From positions 1 through 64,000 of the forward strand of contig JAUJYZ010001557.1 of the NCBI GenBank assembly GCA_033675265.1: a stretch of DNA of 64,000 nt. The letters are read 5' to 3'. The translations under genes were made by a program, and so were the position numbers. Positions 38,826 to 49,475 of the stretch are shown in pieces. The notes beneath the pieces were generated by a model. That model saw only the letters and a list, made by a program, of their open reading frames with translations. It had not been told where the DNA came from and searched no databases. Position 1 is the stretch's first letter. Every line of letters begins with the position of its first letter. This DNA is from Actinostola sp. cb2023 (lineage: Eukaryota; Cnidaria; Anthozoa; Actiniaria; Actinostolidae).

Positions 38826-39716
38826 GGAGCAGGGGGGCATAGAAGTATTGCTACTCCCCCTGGAATGGGTGCTAGTGAGATAGATTACTCTAAAAACTCA
38901 CTGGTAACCATTTATAGATCTGGGTGGAGTGAGGCAATGTGAAAGTAAAGTGTCTTGCCCAAGGACACATACAATATGATTGCCCATGTGTCCAGTTAGT
39001 ACACTAACAATTCCCTACCCATTTATACACCTGGGTGGAGTGAGGCAATGTGAACGTAAAGTGTCTTGCCCAAGGACACATACAATATGATTGCCCATGT
39101 GTCCAGTTAGTACACTAACAATTCCCTACCCATTTATAGATCTGGGTGGAGTGAGGCAATGTGAAAGTAAAGTGTCTTGCCCAAGGACACATACAATATG
39201 ATTGCCCATGTGTCCAGTTAGTACACTAACAATTCCCTACCCATTTATACACCTGGGTGGAGTGAGGCAATGTGAAAGTAAAGTGTCTTGCCCAAGGACA
39301 CATACAATATGATTGCCCATGTGTCCAGTTAGTACACTAACAATTCCCTACCCATTTATACACCTGGGTGGAGTGAGGCAATGTGAAAGTAAAGTGTCTT
39401 GCCCAAGGACACATACAATATGATTGCCCATGTGTCCAGTTAGTACACTAACAATTCCCTACCCATTTATACACCTGGGTGGAGTGAGGCAATGTGAAAG
39501 TAAAGTGTCTTGCCCAAGGACACATACAATATGATTGCCCATGTGTCCAGTTAGTACACTAACAATTCCCTACCCATTTATACACCTGGGTGGAGTGAGG
39601 CAATATGAAAGTACAGTGTCTTACCCAAGGACACGATGTGATGGCCTAGGTCAGGGATCAAAGTACCCAGGCCTGTCAACCCAGAGTCCGATGCACTAAT
39701 CACAAGACCATCACAC
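38826..39716 (-). mobile_element. tRNA-derived SINE with tandemly expanded body
   Basis: On the minus strand a tRNA-like head (39600-39716) shows an A-box-like TGGTCTTGTGATTAGTGC and a B-box-like GGGTACTTTGATCCC. Next comes a body unit of 111 bp (GTGTCCTTGGGCAAGACAC, CCTCACTCCACCCAGG, GTTAGTGTACTAACTGG) repeated about six to seven times. It lies immediately downstream of the HDAC8 stop codon. Pol III SINE identity rests on the box motifs and overall form. Confidence 0.65.
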
Positions 39717-39797
39717 TTTTCACTTGATACACTATACAGAATTCACTAGACTCTGTGAACAATAATACTGCTTACATGTAGAGGTCCTAATGTCATA

Positions 39798-42700
39798 TTA
39801 CATGTACAAACCTAGTGCTTTCTTCAGTTGATTTGTTAAGTCTTCTTGACTATTCATGTCTGGCTGAGGTCCTGGTGTTACAGCCAGCTGATAGCTTGGC
39901 CCATATGCAAGGAAATGCTGCAAGGAAATGAAAGAACGAGAAATGAAAATGTGAAAAATGAAATGATTATGCGTAGAAACAGTTGGATAACTGAAATAAT
40001 GAATGGAAGAATAAAAACAAATGAATGCATAAATGAATGATTAAATTGATGGATACATTGTCCTACATTGTATGAATGAATGGATAGCTGGACATATTGT
40101 TATGAATGTATGAAAGAACGAATGAATGAATGAACGAATACATGAACAAACAATATTTACAGTTGAACCTCCGGTTGCGACCACTCCCGTAAGCGACCAC
40201 CTCTCCTAAGTGACCAGTTTTCCAAAATACCAAAAGTTCAGTTCCAAGTAGTCAAATCACTATAGTTGGAAACTCTCATAAGTGACCGCCTCTCGTAAGC
40301 GACCACAAAACTTGACATTTTGGGTGGTCGCTTTAATACGGGAGATTCAACTATATATTGTAGTAGCAGAGCATGTTCCTAAATACAATCAAGTGGCACT
40401 AACATGTTCAAAGCACTAGAAATTGACAAAGCTGCATGACACGTTTAATATGTACATGTATTATTGAAGTGTACCTCGTGATCTGGAATGTCATTAGGTA
40501 ATAGTCTGCCTAAGATAAGTCCTGTTAGATACGTCCAACATCGAGCTGTGTTAACCAGGTTATAACCACCTATATATCACAAAATTGCATTATAATAATT
40601 ATTGCAAATACATGAATGCAACACTGCACACAATATTACTTGCAATGACTGCAGTGAGTGTCCACCTCTGCAATTGAAGGGCTCCCTGCAAGAACAACAT
40701 AAATGATCTCTGATCAAAATCTAAATTCTCCTTAAAAATTTTTGCATTTCAGAGGAGAATTTGAGTTTTGATCACAAGTCACTTACTCTGTTTTTGCAGG
40801 GATCCCTTCAATAAATTATTATTGTTGTGGCCAAGCTTATTGAAGTACAACGTGATCCCATACAATGTTGCACTGTGTGTCTTAGGCTTTACACAAACCA
40901 GGGGCATGAATGAGTACAGGCAAGCAAATTGTCAAGGAAATCTACATGGATGAGTAACTAAATACTGGCGCCAGATAACCTGAGATGAACAAGAATTCCA
41001 TCCAAAGGAGTCGAAATACTCCTAAATGCTTGATGCTATGAGAACTGAGCTAGAGCACCAGGCACATGGGCCACATTGGCTTATGAGTGGCTTTTCCTTA
41101 CTGAATGCTTCTGTTTACATCAACATTGATTAGGTTCACAGGCTAAATTGTTTTATTTATTTACCTCCACCAAGGATTAATGTTGGAAGATTCCACGATA
41201 GAAGATTCTTCACACAATGACCAACTCCAAACTGTGTTAGATTAAAGGATGTCATGGGATCCCCTGCTAACGTATCTACACCACACTGACATACTATTGC
41301 ATCTGGTTTGTACTTGGATCTTACTTTAGACATGACCCTGAAGTTACAACAACATACAGTATATAAATAACTTATATTTATATGGATCCAGAGCAATAGG
41401 ATACTCCCTTTTATTTGTATATTTGATTTATATTATTATATAGTATAAATGTGTCGTTATTGTTAAACTATGTAAAGGCTCTATCAAATATATGCACAAT
41501 ATCAGCAAGGATGCCAAAGATGTTTTCTTCTGTGTCTGATGTGGACAAGTTTTACCAGACAGGCAGGCCACAATTTATGACTGGTATTAAGATTGCAGTG
41601 GACAACTGTCTTGAAATCGTAAACATCAAATATGCTGAGAGCTTCTTTGATGTCATGAGTCTAGTAATAATAATATTGCAAACATGAGACTTGCATCTGT
41701 GGTTCGTAGTAACTGTAAACGATGGTAATACTGTAATGTTGTAAAGTTACTCTACCAGGCAGCCAATAAGTAGAATAACCTCTACAATGTATGTTGATAC
41801 AATGATGTTATAGACTGGTAATAGTCCATGGACATACCTGTTAAAGACCTCTACGAAAGGTCTATCAGTAACGCCATCATTGAAGCTCACATTTAGAGAA
41901 TAATATCTGCCTTTTCCTCTCCCAACCTGAAGACAAGATCCACTCCCTTCAAAAACAAATAATACACACATAAATAAAATGTCACTCTACAAAACTGTGA
42001 CTGCCATTCGAAACAATTGCCAGCTATTCTGAATGCCAATACATTGTGCCTTTTGAGCAGGTTCCATAGTTTGTTCTGAAGTTTTGAAGTTCACCTTGAA
42101 CATGGGTTTAAACTTGCTTCCTTCATGGATTTGGAAATTCATTGGAATTGAAGTTCACACTCAATTTGCAAAGTACATTGACTAGTATTACAAAACAAAG
42201 TAGTTCTCTCCCAAAAAGGCTTGAATTTGATTATTGAAGCAAATTTAGTTTGTACTTCATTTCCAGTGAATTTCCAAATCCACGCAGGAAGCAAGTTCAA
42301 AGTTCAAAAAGGAAGTCCGAACCCAGTTGTCAAAAGTGATGTGAAATGCAACAGTCTGCAAGCCAGCCTGCTATTTTAGCCTCCCTTGCATCCATTCTTT
42401 ATCTTAGTGTGGGTTCCACTCTCCAACAATGCAAACTGGAGGATATAGCTAATATTGCAAAACTTAGTGGCAACCCCATGTATGGATCTCACAAATAAGA
42501 ATATAGGATTACCTGGAAAGAATCCCGAACAATACTTATGAAAAGACACAGTCATGACCTTCGAGGTGAAAGAAAATGCATCCTCCACACCATCACCATG
42601 ATGGAGATCCAGATCCACGTAGAGCACTCTATTGAACTTCTCTCTCAGTTTGAGAATACCAAGAACGATGTCATTGACATAGCAAAACCCTGCTGCTTCA

Positions 42701-44605
42701 TCTCTAAAAGAAAATGAAGTTACTGCATCAAACTGTTTTATACAATGTAGAGTTGTTTTCGTATGAGTGGGAAAGTTACGGTACCGTGCTGTGCTGTATT
42801 GAAAGAGTTTGATTGGATGGGATGCATCGGCACGCTCTTTGACTGGTTCAGAAAAGAAAGCATTTGTGTGTCATGGTACCGTAGGTTTTCCACTTATACG
42901 AAAACAACTCTAATGGCAATATTGGTTAGGCAAAAAGTGCTCTCATGGATATACCCATGCTCGAGGATCCAGCAGTTTTTGTCCGGTGACTTCGGAGCGC
43001 GGACAAAAACCGCTGGATCCTCGAGCATGGGATATACCACGAATAAAGTACTTGACGATTTTCAATTTGTGTCTTTACCTTTGTGCATGATGCCAACCAC
43101 CTTGCCAGTTGATTGCTATTGAAGCTTGTCCACTCTTTAGTGCTTCGGCAGCAGCTAATGTGCCACCAGCAATGGCAGACACACACTCATAGGCCTCGTC
43201 AAACATGGGACAGTCATAACCTGAGAGAAATATTATGAAAAAATGAGATTAAAATAAATGGAGAAATGGGAGGATGGAACAATCTAATCTAATTCGCTCA
43301 CACAATCGAATTAATGTGTGGCAGGGAAAGGAAACAGAACAATATATAGAAGTAATTAATACTGTATAGAATAATAATAATAGATTACTAGCGAAATCAC
43401 TCGACTGTTAGCACTGCCAAAATAACGATCGATCGCGTTTTGAATTTCGGTTAACTCGCGTGACCGTTTGGAGAGCTCCAAATGGTCATGTGACATTCAA
43501 ATAGGTCTCCATTGATCAGAAAAGAGTGAGAAACTAATGTCACATGACCAGTGAGTTAACCGAAATTCAAAATGCGATCGATCGTTATTTTGGCAGTGCT
43601 AACAGTCGAGTGATTTCGGTAGTAGCATGAGAATATTTTTTGAAGATGTGAAAGAAAGTTTGATTTGGTGAATGAGTTTTAAACAGTTAAACGGATGGAA
43701 GATGAGTGAATTTGAGAAACAACAAAATGAATAAATGAATGGGAAAATGAATGGATGGATGGATGGGAGATTTCTAACATTACCTAGCCCAAATTGACTG
43801 ACATCTTCATCATCTTCAAGTTCACTAGATTTCTTCAGGCATTCGATGTACTCATCAGAATGAAAAGCAGCCAAATCATTGTCAGTGGCTCTCATAGGAC
43901 TCACAACACTAAAAAGCAAAAATTAGAGCAAATTTAGGCTAAACAAAAATGTTCATATTGGCACTTGAAATTGATATTTTTACAGCCAAAGAGGTCGATA
44001 CAATCAAGGTTCAATGCCACCAGCAAAAACAAGTCAAAGGAACAAATTTATATAAATATTTCAACGGATTTTTTCCGAGGTCGGAAAATAAGATATTATT
44101 ATATATCCTTTTCAAAAACAAAGGAAATGATTGTGATTCAAAAAAAATTGCAATATTTTCAGTACAAATTCTACCTTGATGAAGAACATTTGACAAGAAA
44201 TGTTTGAATTTACGAAATCAGTTTATTTGACAAAATGGCGTCGTGTTGGCCTTTTTCTCCCCAAAAATGTCTACAGAACTTCATAAAAACCTAAGAACAG
44301 ACTTACCTCAAGTTTCTGTCTTTTAAGAGTCCATAAGATTCAATAAGCGAAGTGGTAAGACTGGCCTGAAAAGTCAAAAAAAGAAACGTTTCTTCAGTAA
44401 TTTGGCGGCAAAACTGCCTTGGTCGAGTCGACCAAACTTTTCCCTCAAAAAATCTCACAAATATAAAACCAAACAGCTTTAAAAGAACACATACTCTTCC
44501 TTGAACTTTAGGGAGTTTATCACATAAGTTTATATAGTCTTCGGAGTGGATAAAGGCTACTTTACGCTGTGTAAGCACTCCTTCATCTTCGTCTGAAGAC
44601 GCCAT
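39798..44605 (-). CDS. HDAC8: HDAC8, class I zinc-dependent histone deacetylase, nine exons
   Basis: Exons 44495-44605, 44307-44365, 43784-43908, 43079-43220, 42513-42703, 41838-41946, 41165-41337, 40475-40569 and 39798-39917 join in phase to 374 residues (human HDAC8 is 377). It hydrolyses acetyl-lysine on histones and other proteins such as cohesin SMC3. Catalytic H142-H143 (GGWHHA), charge-relay D176, zinc ligands D178, H180 (DLDLHHG) and D267 (GVDTLAGDP), and Y306 (GGGGYN) fall at exactly the human numbers. Ser39, the regulatory phosphorylation site of the human enzyme, is conserved (GRASL). The last exon reads through a possible GT and ends KKALGLYM. Start: first Met of the frame, just upstream of the acidic MASSDEDEG. 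Several small transposons sit in the introns but none disrupts an exon. Identity is certain. Confidence 0.97.
40160..40354. mobile_element. CAGTTGAACCTC-type MITE
   Basis: Starts TACAGTTGAACCTCCGGTTG and ends GGGAGATTCAACTA, with internal GTAAGCGACCAC motifs. Similar sequences at 62218 and 63415 mark a dispersed family. HDAC8 intron 8. Confidence 0.65.
40679..40807. mobile_element. Foldback element in HDAC8 intron 7
   Basis: GGCTCCCTGCAAGAACA and ATCAAAATCTAAATTCTCCT on the left pair with AGGAGAATTTGAGTTTTGAT and TTTTTGCAGGGATCC on the right. Imperfect arms of about 55 bases. Confidence 0.6.
42096..42322. mobile_element. Foldback element in HDAC8 intron 5
   Basis: Left CTTCATGGATTTGGAAATTC pairs with right GAATTTCCAAATCCACGCAG. 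Flanking GAACATGGGTTTAAACTTGC-type sequence is also mirrored imperfectly. Non-coding. Confidence 0.6.
42750..42914. mobile_element. MITE with AGAGTTGTTTTCGTA termini
   Basis: AGAGTTGTTTTCGTATGAGT and its complement ACTTATACGAAAACAACTCT bound a 165-bp element containing ACGGTACCGTGCTGTG. Same family as 52893-53061. It lies in HDAC8 intron 4, about 45 bases before exon 5. Confidence 0.75.
42956..43029. mobile_element. 74-bp hairpin element with 9-bp target duplication
   Basis: Near-perfect palindrome starting CATGCTCGAGGATCCAGC and ending with its complement. Flanked by GGATATACC at 42947-42955 and 43030-43038. A 9-bp duplication is typical of Mutator-like transposition. Shares its outer stem with the element at 46298-46374. 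HDAC8 intron 4. Confidence 0.85.
43386..43625. mobile_element. Foldback element in HDAC8 intron 3
   Basis: GAAATCACTCGACTGTTAGC and the following ATAACGATCGATCGC and GAATTTCGGTTAACTC are mirrored at the right end. Arms are about 90 bases, the loop about 50. Non-coding, ends 159 bases from exon 3. Confidence 0.8.
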
Positions 44606-44911
44606 TTCTTTTGCGACCAGTTCAAACTTGCGCGCGTAAAACTGACCCTTCACATTATGTCTGTCGGGGGAGGGGAGCGTAGTTGTCAACCACAGGAAGC
44701 CCAAATCAGATTTATAAAAAACGATGAAAAGTGAAAACAAATTTGAGAATTACAAGGAAAGAAACAAGAACTAAGAAAACATAAAGAAGGTCGATATTGA
44801 GTCGCGCTATTTTGCGACGAAGATTTCATCTACATTTCGCATAAATGTGAGAAACGTCCAGCACTTGCCGTGTTTAGGCCTTCACCAAAAACCACTAAAT
44901 ATTGAGCTTGG

Positions 44912-44990
44912 GTGTCTGTGTTCGAACGAATCCGTACCGTGACCGTGTATCGTAGACTAGTTTCTCACAGTCATACGAAATCTGCTCTAA
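44912..44990. mobile_element. Partial MITE ending CATACGAAATCTGCTCTAA
   Basis: Contains CCGTACCGTGACCGTG and the terminus ACAGTCATACGAAATCTGCT shared with 63130-63300. The left end is not recognisable. Confidence 0.55.
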
Positions 44991-45289
44991 TTTGCGGCAA
45001 CAATAGACAGTCTATTCACAGAATTCCACTAGGTTGTTTTATATTTTGTCCTCCAAAACAATCGACGTTCAGATGGCCGTCGTTAAATATAAGGGCACTG
45101 TCTTAATATAGGGCCTGGCATCCTGAGATGTGTTCAATTCTGCTAGATTGCACGGTGGATATAGTAGGGCCGAACTTTTCATCCTTTAAAACCACTCTAA
45201 AACGATTCAATGACGCAAACATAAGCGCAACCACAAGGAAATGGACAAGTTTTGATACTTCGTCGGGTCCGTCATTCACATGACACAAG

Positions 45290-45862
45290 TTCTTGTGCCT
45301 TGCGCTTATGCTTGCGTCGGGTCCGTTTTCACATAGCACTGAAGGCCTCTTGTGTCTTGCGCTTATGCTTGCGTCGGGTCCGTTTTCACATAGCACTGAA
45401 GGCCTCTTGTGTCTTGCGCTTATGCTTGCGTCGGGTCCGTTTTCACATAGCACTGAAGGCCTCTTGTGTCTTGCGTTTATGCTTGCGTCGGGTCCGTTTT
45501 CACATAGCACTGAAGGCCTCTTGTGTCTTGCGCTTATGCTTGCGTCGGGTCCGTTTTCACATAGCACTAAAGGCCTCTTGTGCCTTGCCCTTATGCTTGC
45601 GTCGGGTCTGTTTTCACATAGCACTGAAGGCCTCTTGTGTCTTGCGCTTATGCTTGCGTCGGGTCCGTTTTCACATAGCGGCACTGAAGGCCTCTTGTGT
45701 CTTGCGCTTATGCTTGCGTCGGGTCTGTTTTCACATAGCACTGAAGGCCTCTTGCCTTGCGCTTATGCTTGCGTCGGGTCCGTTTTCACATAGCGGCACT
45801 GAAGAAAGGCCTCTTGTGTCTTGCGCTTATGCTTGCGTCGGGTCCGTTTTCACACGGCGCAG
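45290..45862. repeat. 57-bp tandem array, about 10 copies
   Basis: Unit contains GCGCTTATGCTTGCGTCGGG and CACATAGCACTGAAGGCC. Because 57 is a multiple of three, all reading frames stay open on both strands, giving spurious frames of over 200 residues. It lies 0.7 kb upstream of the HDAC8 start. The stretch ATAAGCGCAAG also occurs in the foldback at 59985-60178. Confidence 0.9.
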
Positions 45863-46297
45863 TTCTTGTGCTTGCATCGCTAGCGAAAACTAGGCTTCTT
45901 TAAACTTTAATCTTTAATCAGTTACTTCTAAAACAGCATAACTATACTAGAAGTTTAAATATTAATAAAAATAAAATTATGTGATGTTAATGTATACAGA
46001 AAAATATAAATACTAATAGCAGTACGTAAAATACGGTACTCAATTTGAAATAGGTATGCACTAGGGCAAAAAAGAACACTCGAGAACTGACTCAGGCAAA
46101 AATGAACACCCGGTACGCCCACGACATAGCATTCCAATGTGGGTGCATCATTTAAAACCGGAGACACCAGACTGGATGCATAGAATAGAAGCAGAAGGCT
46201 TCGTGCTATGAAGAGAATGAGGGGAAAGTTCAGCAAATTTCTAAATTTCACCGGCACTGATGTCTCGGCTGGCCCCATGATGACTCAACGATACGAT

Positions 46298-46374
46298 CAT
46301 GCTCGAGAATCCATCGGTGCTCTTCGGCGTGGGCTCGGATGAAACATAAGAGCACCGATGGATTCTCGAGCATG
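46298..46374. mobile_element. 77-bp hairpin element with 9-bp target duplication
   Basis: Palindrome starting CATGCTCGAGAATCCATCGG with its complement at the right end. Flanked by CGATACGAT at 46289-46297 and 46375-46383. Outer stem as in 42956-43029, inner stem unrelated. Confidence 0.85.
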
Positions 46375-46572
46375 CGATACGATGAGCGGTGAACTCCTCT
46401 TTTCTAGCCTCCAGGTCAACGATACGTCCTATTTACAAGTAAATAACAAATAACCAAACTAACACCGAGTTTGAAACCAGTTTTATACCGGTTTGAAACC
46501 AGTTTGAAACCAGTTTAACACCATCAACTTTTCATTTTTATTTCATCGTGTTTTCTAATTGAAGTGTGTTTG

Positions 46573-46648
46573 AACATTCGTTAGTCTGCGAATACAACCG
46601 CTGTGGTGAGCGCCAAAAAGCGGCTGTATTCGCAGGCTAAACATTCGT
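46573..46648. mobile_element. Hairpin MITE with TTAGYCTGCGAATACA termini
   Basis: TTAGTCTGCGAATACAACCG and CGGCTGTATTCGCAGGCTAA are inverted ends around a short loop. Direct repeats ACATTCG flank the element (7-8-bp target duplication). Confidence 0.8.
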
Positions 46649-46654
46649 AAACCC

Positions 46655-47055
46655 CCGGGGGGGGACTCTCCATAACAGTAGACGGGGGTGATCGTCCTAT
46701 CCCTTAGGGTATAAAATTCTACCATCTGCTATCCCTTAGGGGTGTTCAAAGAGTCTGCTATCCCTTAGGGATCATGCTATCCAAAAAAAGTCGGACTTGA
46801 AGACTGGATGACAGCACTATCAACAGTCACCAGAAAAGAGATGCGCTCGATGGCGGTGTCTTAAGGACCGTAATAAAATTCAGGAAAACTGAAAATGTGT
46901 TTGTTTTATTGCTATCTCTTAGGGTTAAAAATTTCTTCGACCACACCCAATGTGCTATCTCTTAGGGGTAAATTTGCTGTTGACCACACCCAATGTGCTA
47001 TCCCTTAGGGTTAAAATTGATTTTGCCGACGATCACCCCCGTCTACTGTTATGGA

Positions 47056-47091
<36 letters not shown>

Positions 47092-47092
47092 G
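46655..47092. mobile_element. Foldback element with poly-G/C ends and internal GCTATCCCTTAGGG repeats
   Basis: Arms GGACTCTCCATAACAGTAGA plus CGGGGGTGATCGTC are mirrored at 47024-47068. The interior has at least six copies of GCTATCYCTTAGGG, plus a duplicated CGACCACACCCAATGT-type spacer. The right end runs into about 36 consecutive C, the left end into 8 G. Non-coding. Confidence 0.8.
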
Positions 47093-49475
47093 CGCGTAGA
47101 CCCTTCGTACGGTCGGAAGTCTTCAAGTTAGGCCAGTGACCTAGCCAATCTGAACACTAGAAACGTGTGCTACTATTTTTGGATTTAGCCTTTTAAACAT
47201 TCCGTTAACTGAACAGTTTATCCGGCGCGAGACAAGATAGTCGAAGATATAAAACCACATTGGCCGATGAGAGTAGCATTGAAAGATCAAACAACTGGGC
47301 GCTGTTGTAGCCAGTTTGGTTTGTCGTGGGCTGTAGTAGCTTGTGGTGGATCGCTTAGAACAGGCCGACATGCTCTCACGTACACTGAGGGGGCTGACAT
47401 GCCTGGCATCGAGAGCAGGCCTATTAGTGTCATTTAAACTACCATATCAGTACACACAAATCACTTCACACACATACATCGGCAACAAGCTTCAGTTTAA
47501 AACCGCCTTTCAACTCAATGTCGTGGAGAGTTTATTCAAGAAAATGCGCTGTAAACATAACTACAGTACTATCGGGAGGTAATTGTACAAGTGTAAAGCG
47601 GAAACTAATCCACATTGCGCGCCCACTCTGACATGTACATGGCGTAACTCGTTATCACAAAGCGGAAGAGCATTTTTCTAAAGTACTTTAGAACTAATGA
47701 ACTGCTTGCGTCATTGGTGTGTAGCGGCTATTATGTTCCAACATAAACAACATCGAACTATTAAGCAACACTTTGGAAATTCCACAAAAGGTTGATCCAT
47801 CAGTAATCCCTTTGCGCTGCAGCACACAAATACATACATACATCAACAAGGAAGTCAAGTACATACATACACGATCATTCATGCTCGTTTTTGTCAGTCT
47901 CGCGTGCGGAACAACCGTTTTATCAGTGTTGCCTAAAATAGTTTCATTTGATAAACTTTCATTTATCTGTTTGTCATTTTGTCTAAGATATACAGCAGAT
48001 ATTTCACTTGGAGCGAAATGGATGACGTAAAATGCGTGTATTATGTGTATCTATCTTTAGACGGTTCTGGAACCTTTCAGCTCAGCACGACAAGCAAATC
48101 TCAAATCAACAACTCCACAAGAGCACATTGCACATTGAAAAACAGAGCAGAAAATGTTACCCCACGTTTCTCCGCTCGGCTCGATTACCTACTCCGAAGA
48201 GTTCTAAAGCAGAGCATGTTACAGATGTTAGGTCGTTGACACACAATTTGTTCCAAATAGCTTCTCATTATTCGGGGGAGTAATTAAGTACATACAATTA
48301 CTGAATTCTAATTGAATTACACTTTGGAGGGGACTGCTTGGAACAGTTGGAATGGAACTCGGCTTGTATAAAAGAGCCGATTGCGAACATGTTCTAAATT
48401 AGGACTAAAAGATGCGGGAACGTTGACGCCAAAAGCATAATCAATACCTTCAAGGCCGCTTTTTTAACCTATGAAGTCTTTCAGTAAACACTCTTTTCAA
48501 TTCTTTTTGTCCTATTGTTCTACTGTTGTTCAATAGGTAGTAGTTCTTGGTTTATAAATGATTGTCGAGGGGTATAGCTTGAGCTTCACACTACTTTTCC
48601 ACATCTGTTTTTCTCCTGAATGCTTTGAAGTGTGTCCGGGAGCCGTGCTAATCGGTACTCCCGGCGAGGTATCGTCCGGCCGACAAAACTTTCTTTTCTT
48701 TACACTACTGAAATAACCGAGAGACAAGAAATCAAGTTTCAAAAGCGCAGAAGAAAAAAAAGAAAAAACGCGAAGCCCAAAGCGTACCTAAATCATTTGC
48801 CAATCTACAGTGATATAGACGTAAAGACGGCAAGGCGGTCTTGATACGGTCTCGTTTGATCCTATGGGTCATTGTAGGTTGTTTCTTTGATGTGCCGACT
48901 TGAGCTACTCAAGGACACATAGGCATGAGAGTTCTATCATTAGCTAGTTCATGCAAACCGAGTCTAAACTGGCTGAATCTGATGGCCTTCCCGACACAGA
49001 TAGCGAGACCAGCGCGTCAAATACAGTACTCGGCGACGCGGAGTTAGAATGACTGACGTACTAACGTTTTATAAGCTCTTAACTTCATCTTAAGTGAATT
49101 AGTATGTAAATATTTACCTTGAATCCAATTAAACAGATAGCAATGTAATTGAATAGCCGCTAATTGAAGTATCACTTGAGCTTGGCGGCTTGAGCAGTAA
49201 TCAATGGACAATTACATGGAGCCTTTGCATTTGCCGCAATCTCACTTTAGACCAATCAGGGAATCAATGAGGCACGAATAGGAAGAGTGGTTGGTTTTGC
49301 GGACGTACGACCCTCTAGCCACTGCATTTAGTACAGTACTGTCAAGCGTTTAGTACTGACAATACACAACTTGGTAACACAAAAACACGCGGCCACAACT
49401 ACTGGGGGCTGACTCGCTGTAGTGTGCCATATCATCTTGAAACTTTTATCTAGGAAGGCAAAGAGTCCCTTTAAA

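Larger units (their letters stand above)
44606..49475. other. Intergenic region between divergent HDAC8 and NOTUM
   Basis: Holds both promoters, a 57-bp array, several small transposons and about 2.4 kb (47093-49475) in which I see no gene. A TATA-like TATAAAAG lies at 48367-48374, 1.1 kb before the NOTUM ATG; it could serve an upstream non-coding exon. A TCF/LEF-type CTTTGATG is at 48885; NOTUM is a Wnt target in other animals, but one site is weak evidence. Confidence 0.5.

Noticed and set aside
39798..39812. Possible donor GTTTGT after HDAC8 KKALG leading to a further exon
   Set aside because: Read-through ends after LGLYM with a total length (374) very close to human HDAC8, and no downstream exon was found.
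45103..45893. Overlapping 166-213-residue frames on both strands
   Set aside because: A 57-bp tandem repeat divisible by three keeps every frame open; no recognisable protein.
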